NCBI GenBank assembly: GCA_011372825.1 | Contig: DSAK01000133.1 | Coordinates: 1-8,928 of the forward strand | Direction: 5' to 3' | From: Campylobacterota bacterium | GTDB taxonomy: Bacteria; Campylobacterota; Campylobacteria; Campylobacterales; Sulfurovaceae | DNA length: 8,928 bases | Shown here: positions 6,687 through 8,928 of the stretch, in pieces | Layout of the letters: the number at the start of each line of letters is the position of its first letter | Position numbering within the stretch: the first letter of the stretch is position 1 | Program-made: the position numbers and the translations under genes | Notes under the pieces: model-generated | What the model saw: only the letters and a program-made list of their open reading frames with translations | Told to the model about the DNA's origin: nothing | Database searches by the model: none

Positions 6687-7857
6687 AAAAATTCAGACTC
6701 AAAAAAAAGCCTTTACAATAATCGAAGTAATGATGGTTTTAGTGATTACTGGGGTAACGATGCTCGGTTTTATCAAGGTAGTTCAAAACTATAAAGAAGA
6801 CAGGGGATATGCCGAAGAGAGAGCATTTAATACCATCATTTCAAATGGTATTAATACCAGTTTTTTGGATATTATCGAAGCGTTTCAGGGTAGTGCATCG
6901 TCATTCATAGATTCAAGTGCAAACTGGGGATGGTCGTTACTTAAAGACACTTCTGCCTTTCCCATATATAGTACTTCAAATGGACTACCTACGCTACTAT
7001 TTCGTCTTGATGAAGGCTTATTATCAGCAAGTAAACTAGCAGAATTACAAGGGAAAATAGCCTCAAATTTCAATGGAGCATGTACTAGAGTTTCTGATCC
7101 GCAGATGAATGGAAATGTCGCATTAATGTGTCCAAAACTAAGGAACCTTATATACGATGTGGGAGGCACATCCCTCACTACGCCTCAGAATGTTGGTGCA
7201 GTGATCAATCCTAGCTTAATCCCTATTGTAAAGGTTTCGTTTCTTAGGGATTATCCCACTAACAGAAAAGCACCCACAGTAGAGACATATACCTTTAATA
7301 TGAGCGATGTATATCTTAATCGGCGAAACTATTCTATGCGGAGAATAACGACTATTAAAACCGCTATGGAGAACTTTCACAATAGAGCAATTACCAAAGA
7401 AATTGCAAACTCTTCAACAGGTGGCGGCTTAAACTCAATGGATGATATTTTTGTGCCTTGGATGTGGAAAATTTTTGGAGATAATGCAACAAAAATTGAT
7501 ACACTTTGTAACAAAACGGGGACATCATGTAGTAACCTAAACACCAATGAGATATGGAGAAATAGCGTAAGCAATAAAGGACTATTAACAAGAAGGGTCT
7601 TTACCAATCTATTGGGTGGTGATAGCAGTTATGCGATTGATGGGTTTAATAATCCAATTTTCATTTTACCATTTATGTCAGATTGCCCAACTGGAACAAA
7701 CGACCTTACAGCTTGCCCTATAAATGTGCCAAGCGTTCCATCGGATAATTACTTAACCATAGGTAACCCCCCTTTTATCACGGCGATATATACCCCATCG
7801 TTTCGTGACAAAACGATCGATGCACCTGATTATGGGCGAGTTTATTTAAGTTATTAA
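6679..7857 (+). CDS. Long prepilin, probable minor or tip pilin
   Basis: The class III leader is MIKKIQTQKKA^F with Glu16 at +5, followed by a hydrophobic helix to about residue 35; as in the first gene, the -1 residue is Ala. With 392 residues the protein is more than twice the length of the major pilin, like the minor pilins/tip adhesins PilV (R64), TcpB and CofB. Six cysteines (135, 151, 277, 284, 336, 346) could make three disulfides. The C-terminal third is rich in Asn, Thr, Pro and Gly, with DGFNNPIFI (321-329) faintly resembling the D-x-W-G-N-P motif of pseudopilins. ATG 6679 overlaps the previous gene by eight bases and has only a weak AGAG (6668-6671), so it probably relies on translational coupling. 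An in-frame ATG at 6622 would put about 19 residues before the leader and is less likely. No recombinase sites of a shufflon are seen. Receptor and tip location are inference. Confidence 0.85.
   Translation: MIKKIQTQKKAFTIIEVMMVLVITGVTMLGFIKVVQNYKEDRGYAEERAFNTIISNGINTSFLDIIEAFQGSASSFIDSSANWGWSLLKDTSAFPIYSTSNGLPTLLFRLDEGLLSASKLAELQGKIASNFNGACTRVSDPQMNGNVALMCPKLRNLIYDVGGTSLTTPQNVGAVINPSLIPIVKVSFLRDYPTNRKAPTVETYTFNMSDVYLNRRNYSMRRITTIKTAMENFHNRAITKEIANSSTGGGLNSMDDIFVPWMWKIFGDNATKIDTLCNKTGTSCSNLNTNEIWRNSVSNKGLLTRRVFTNLLGGDSSYAIDGFNNPIFILPFMSDCPTGTNDLTACPINVPSVPSDNYLTIGNPPFITAIYTPSFRDKTIDAPDYGRVYLSY
6701..6708 (+). repeat. A8 tract in the leader of the long prepilin gene
   Basis: Eight A encode the end of Gln8 and Lys9-Lys10, directly before the cleavage site. 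Losing one A gives TAA within four codons; gaining one gives a stop after about thirty codons. Either slip would leave no mature pilin. Confidence 0.75.
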
Positions 7858-7866
7858 GGAGAAATT

Positions 7867-8421
7867 ATGAAAAAACTTACACTTTTCGCATTGACGCTTT
7901 CCGTTCTTTCTGCGGCTGAATATATTGTACCGCCAGAGTATGACAACACCGTGCAAGCGGTAGAATCAAGAATATCGGGATTGGTGCATAATAGGCTCAC
8001 TGTTTTTTCCAGAACATCGAAGCGTTTAGGGGGAAGAACCGTGAGGTATAGATGTTTTACTGTGCCTAAGATTGATTGTCGCCCAAATACAAATCCATCA
8101 AGAGCACAGGCAATTTTAAATGTCTCTGAGGTCTCTCTAAAAGAGCCAAATAGAAATGAACTTGTTACGAACTTTGGAGCAGATACAATACTGGAAGATG
8201 CAGGAGAAAACTGGAGAGTGTGCGGTGCAGCAGTAGGAGGCATAACGTGGGATACCTCTACACTTGAATCACAAGAGGATCCTGATTCAGGTGAAACAAC
8301 ACTTAACTACACCTACTCCCCTAATGCACAGCAGGAGATCTACCACTTTTTTACAGACTCTTCGCAAATAGGAGCTTTAAGTAGTTATATGGTTATAGAT
8401 GTCAAACAAACGTGTCGTTAA
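7867..8421 (+). CDS. Exported four-cysteine protein of unknown function
   Basis: The 184-residue product starts with a short Sec signal peptide (MKKLTLFALTLSVLSAA, probable cut before Glu18). The mature part has Cys63, Cys71, Cys119 and Cys183, probably two disulfides. It has no further membrane segment and no lipobox, so it should be periplasmic, surface-bound or secreted. I do not recognise the family. AAGGAG at 7856-7861 overlaps the stop of the long prepilin gene and lies five bases from ATG, so the two are almost certainly cotranscribed. By analogy to type IVb operons, where a secreted protein (TcpF, CofJ) travels with a large minor pilin, it could be a pilus-exported or tip-bound protein; this is inference from gene order only. 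A periplasmic assembly factor is the main alternative. Confidence 0.8.
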   Translation: MKKLTLFALTLSVLSAAEYIVPPEYDNTVQAVESRISGLVHNRLTVFSRTSKRLGGRTVRYRCFTVPKIDCRPNTNPSRAQAILNVSEVSLKEPNRNELVTNFGADTILEDAGENWRVCGAAVGGITWDTSTLESQEDPDSGETTLNYTYSPNAQQEIYHFFTDSSQIGALSSYMVIDVKQTCR

Positions 8422-8444
8422 TTATTATATTTTGAATATCACTT

Positions 8445-8453
8445 TGGTATAAT
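8445..8453 (+). promoter_or_regulatory. Extended -10 sigma70 promoter
   Basis: TGG followed by a perfect TATAAT (8448-8453), preceded by TT, makes the TTTGGTATAAT pattern common in Helicobacter and Campylobacter promoters, which often lack a -35 box. Transcription should begin near 8460, about 24 bases before the next ATG. A TTGAAT upstream (8432-8437) is only ten bases away, too close to act as -35. It is the clearest promoter in the window. Confidence 0.7.
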
Positions 8454-8483
8454 ACTATTAAATTAGCATTTAAGGAGTTAAGC

Positions 8484-8928
8484 ATGAAAAAAACAAAGGG
8501 ATTGATGGCTTTTGTGCTGGTCTCAGTACTTACTGTAGCAACATACGGTGGTTTTATTGAAAGCAGCAAGAAGCACTTCGATGAGGTCAAGGAGCGTGCG
8601 GGAGCCATTTTTGGAGTAAACAATGAGCCTAAAGAGCGTGATAATATTAAGCCGATCAATGGAATAATCCAAGGGGACACCAAAGAACTTGAAGCTTCAA
8701 AAATGGAGGATAACGGGGTCTATAGGAATGCGGGGAACAGTACCACGGTGAGTTTGAAGGTTGGGGGGGGCACTAACACTGACAATAGTAAAAGCGTACA
8801 GAGCCCGTTGCCGAGTAGTCTTCAGTTTTTTAATGCAAAGGGAGATTTGTACCGCGCAAATCCCCTTGTTAATCCCTCCTTTGAAGCTCAAAGGTTTTAT
8901 GATACGGTGGGGTATCATTCTATAGAGG
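8484..8928 (+). CDS. Exported or membrane-anchored protein, 3' end outside the window
   Basis: The reading frame is open from ATG 8484 to the right edge (148 codons visible), so the protein is incomplete. AAGGAG at 8472-8477 lies six bases before ATG. Residues 1-23 (MKKTKGLMAFVLVSVLTVATYGG) form a signal peptide or membrane anchor. A hydrophilic region follows, with GGG at 94-96 and a segment rich in Asn, Ser and Pro. I do not recognise the family. The leader KG followed by Leu7-Met8 faintly resembles type IVb prepilins cut at Gly-Met/Leu, but Glu at +5 is missing, so a Sec signal or anchor is preferred. It has its own promoter although it lies 62 bases after the preceding gene. A G8 tract at 8763-8770 could make it switchable. 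It probably belongs to the pilus locus. Confidence 0.75.
   Translation, partial: MKKTKGLMAFVLVSVLTVATYGGFIESSKKHFDEVKERAGAIFGVNNEPKERDNIKPINGIIQGDTKELEASKMEDNGVYRNAGNSTTVSLKVGGGTNTDNSKSVQSPLPSSLQFFNAKGDLYRANPLVNPSFEAQRFYDTVGYHSIE
8763..8770 (+). repeat. G8 tract in the last, incomplete gene
   Basis: Eight G encode Gly94-Gly95 and start Gly96. One extra G gives CAC-TAA immediately. One fewer keeps a shifted frame open for about 50 codons, until TAG near 8923. The tract lies in a low-complexity Gly/Asn/Ser stretch, where length change in threes would be tolerated. Confidence 0.85.

Noticed and set aside
6679..7857. Possible shufflon at the 3' end of the long prepilin gene, as in R64 pilV
   Set aside because: I see no inverted repeats of the shufflon type, no alternative C-terminal segments and no recombinase gene in the window.
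7854..8243. 129-residue open frame on the minus strand
   Set aside because: It lies opposite the exported four-cysteine gene, which has a clear signal peptide and ribosome site; no counterpart signals are seen on the minus strand.
8432..8437. TTGAAT as a -35 box
   Set aside because: It is ten bases from TATAAT, far below the usual 16-18, so only the extended -10 is called.
8402..8918. Two minus-strand open frames opposite the last gene
   Set aside because: The + strand frame here has a promoter, ribosome site, signal peptide and an uninterrupted frame to the edge, so the minus frames are shadows.

Overview
The window is a compact, one-directional block of type IV pilus / type II secretion-like genes. 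The base composition is AT-rich (roughly 40% GC by eye). Prepilin leaders end in K/E-x-A^F-T-[I/M]-[I/M]-E, with Ala at -1 instead of the usual Gly. Signal peptides are short MKK-type, and there is an extended -10 promoter (TTTGGTATAAT). Together these suggest a member of the Campylobacterota (Sulfurimonas, Sulfurospirillum or Arcobacter-like). That assignment is an inference; no rRNA or housekeeping gene is present.

Layout, all on the + strand: (1) 61-543, a 160-aa class III prepilin, probably the major pilin; (2) 562-1095, an unrecognised 177-aa protein with one N-terminal membrane segment and a TTG start; (3) 1105-2904, a GspE/PilB-type assembly ATPase with a tetracysteine zinc motif; (4) 2981-4711, a lipoprotein secretin of the PilN/type IVb class; (5) 4713-5486, a membrane-anchored protein with a GspC/PilP-like C-terminal domain; (6) 5487-6686, a bitopic inner-membrane protein resembling PilO of type IVb systems in layout; (7) 6679-7857, a 392-aa long prepilin, probably a minor or tip pilin; (8) 7867-8421, a 184-aa protein with a Sec signal peptide and four cysteines; (9) 8484 to the right edge, an incomplete exported or membrane-anchored protein with its own promoter. 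Spacing between genes 1-8 is -8 to +18 bp, except for 76 bp before the secretin, so they look like one operon or two tightly linked ones.

Read together, the ATPase drives pilin assembly at the inner membrane. The PilO-like and PilP/GspC-like proteins would link the inner-membrane machine to the secretin, through which the fibre or a secreted substrate leaves. Genes 7-9 look like surface or exported components. The multi-spanning platform protein (PilC/GspF/PilR) and the prepilin peptidase are not in the window and must lie beside it or elsewhere.

The feature most worth a second look is a set of long homopolymer tracts inside the structural genes: G7 in the major pilin, G8 in the PilO-like gene, G8 in the last gene, A9 and A8 near the starts of genes 6 and 7. 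In the tracts I followed through, a one-base slip in either direction leads to a stop codon, mostly within a few codons. This is what contingency loci of Campylobacterota look like, although these tracts are at the short end of the phase-variable range.
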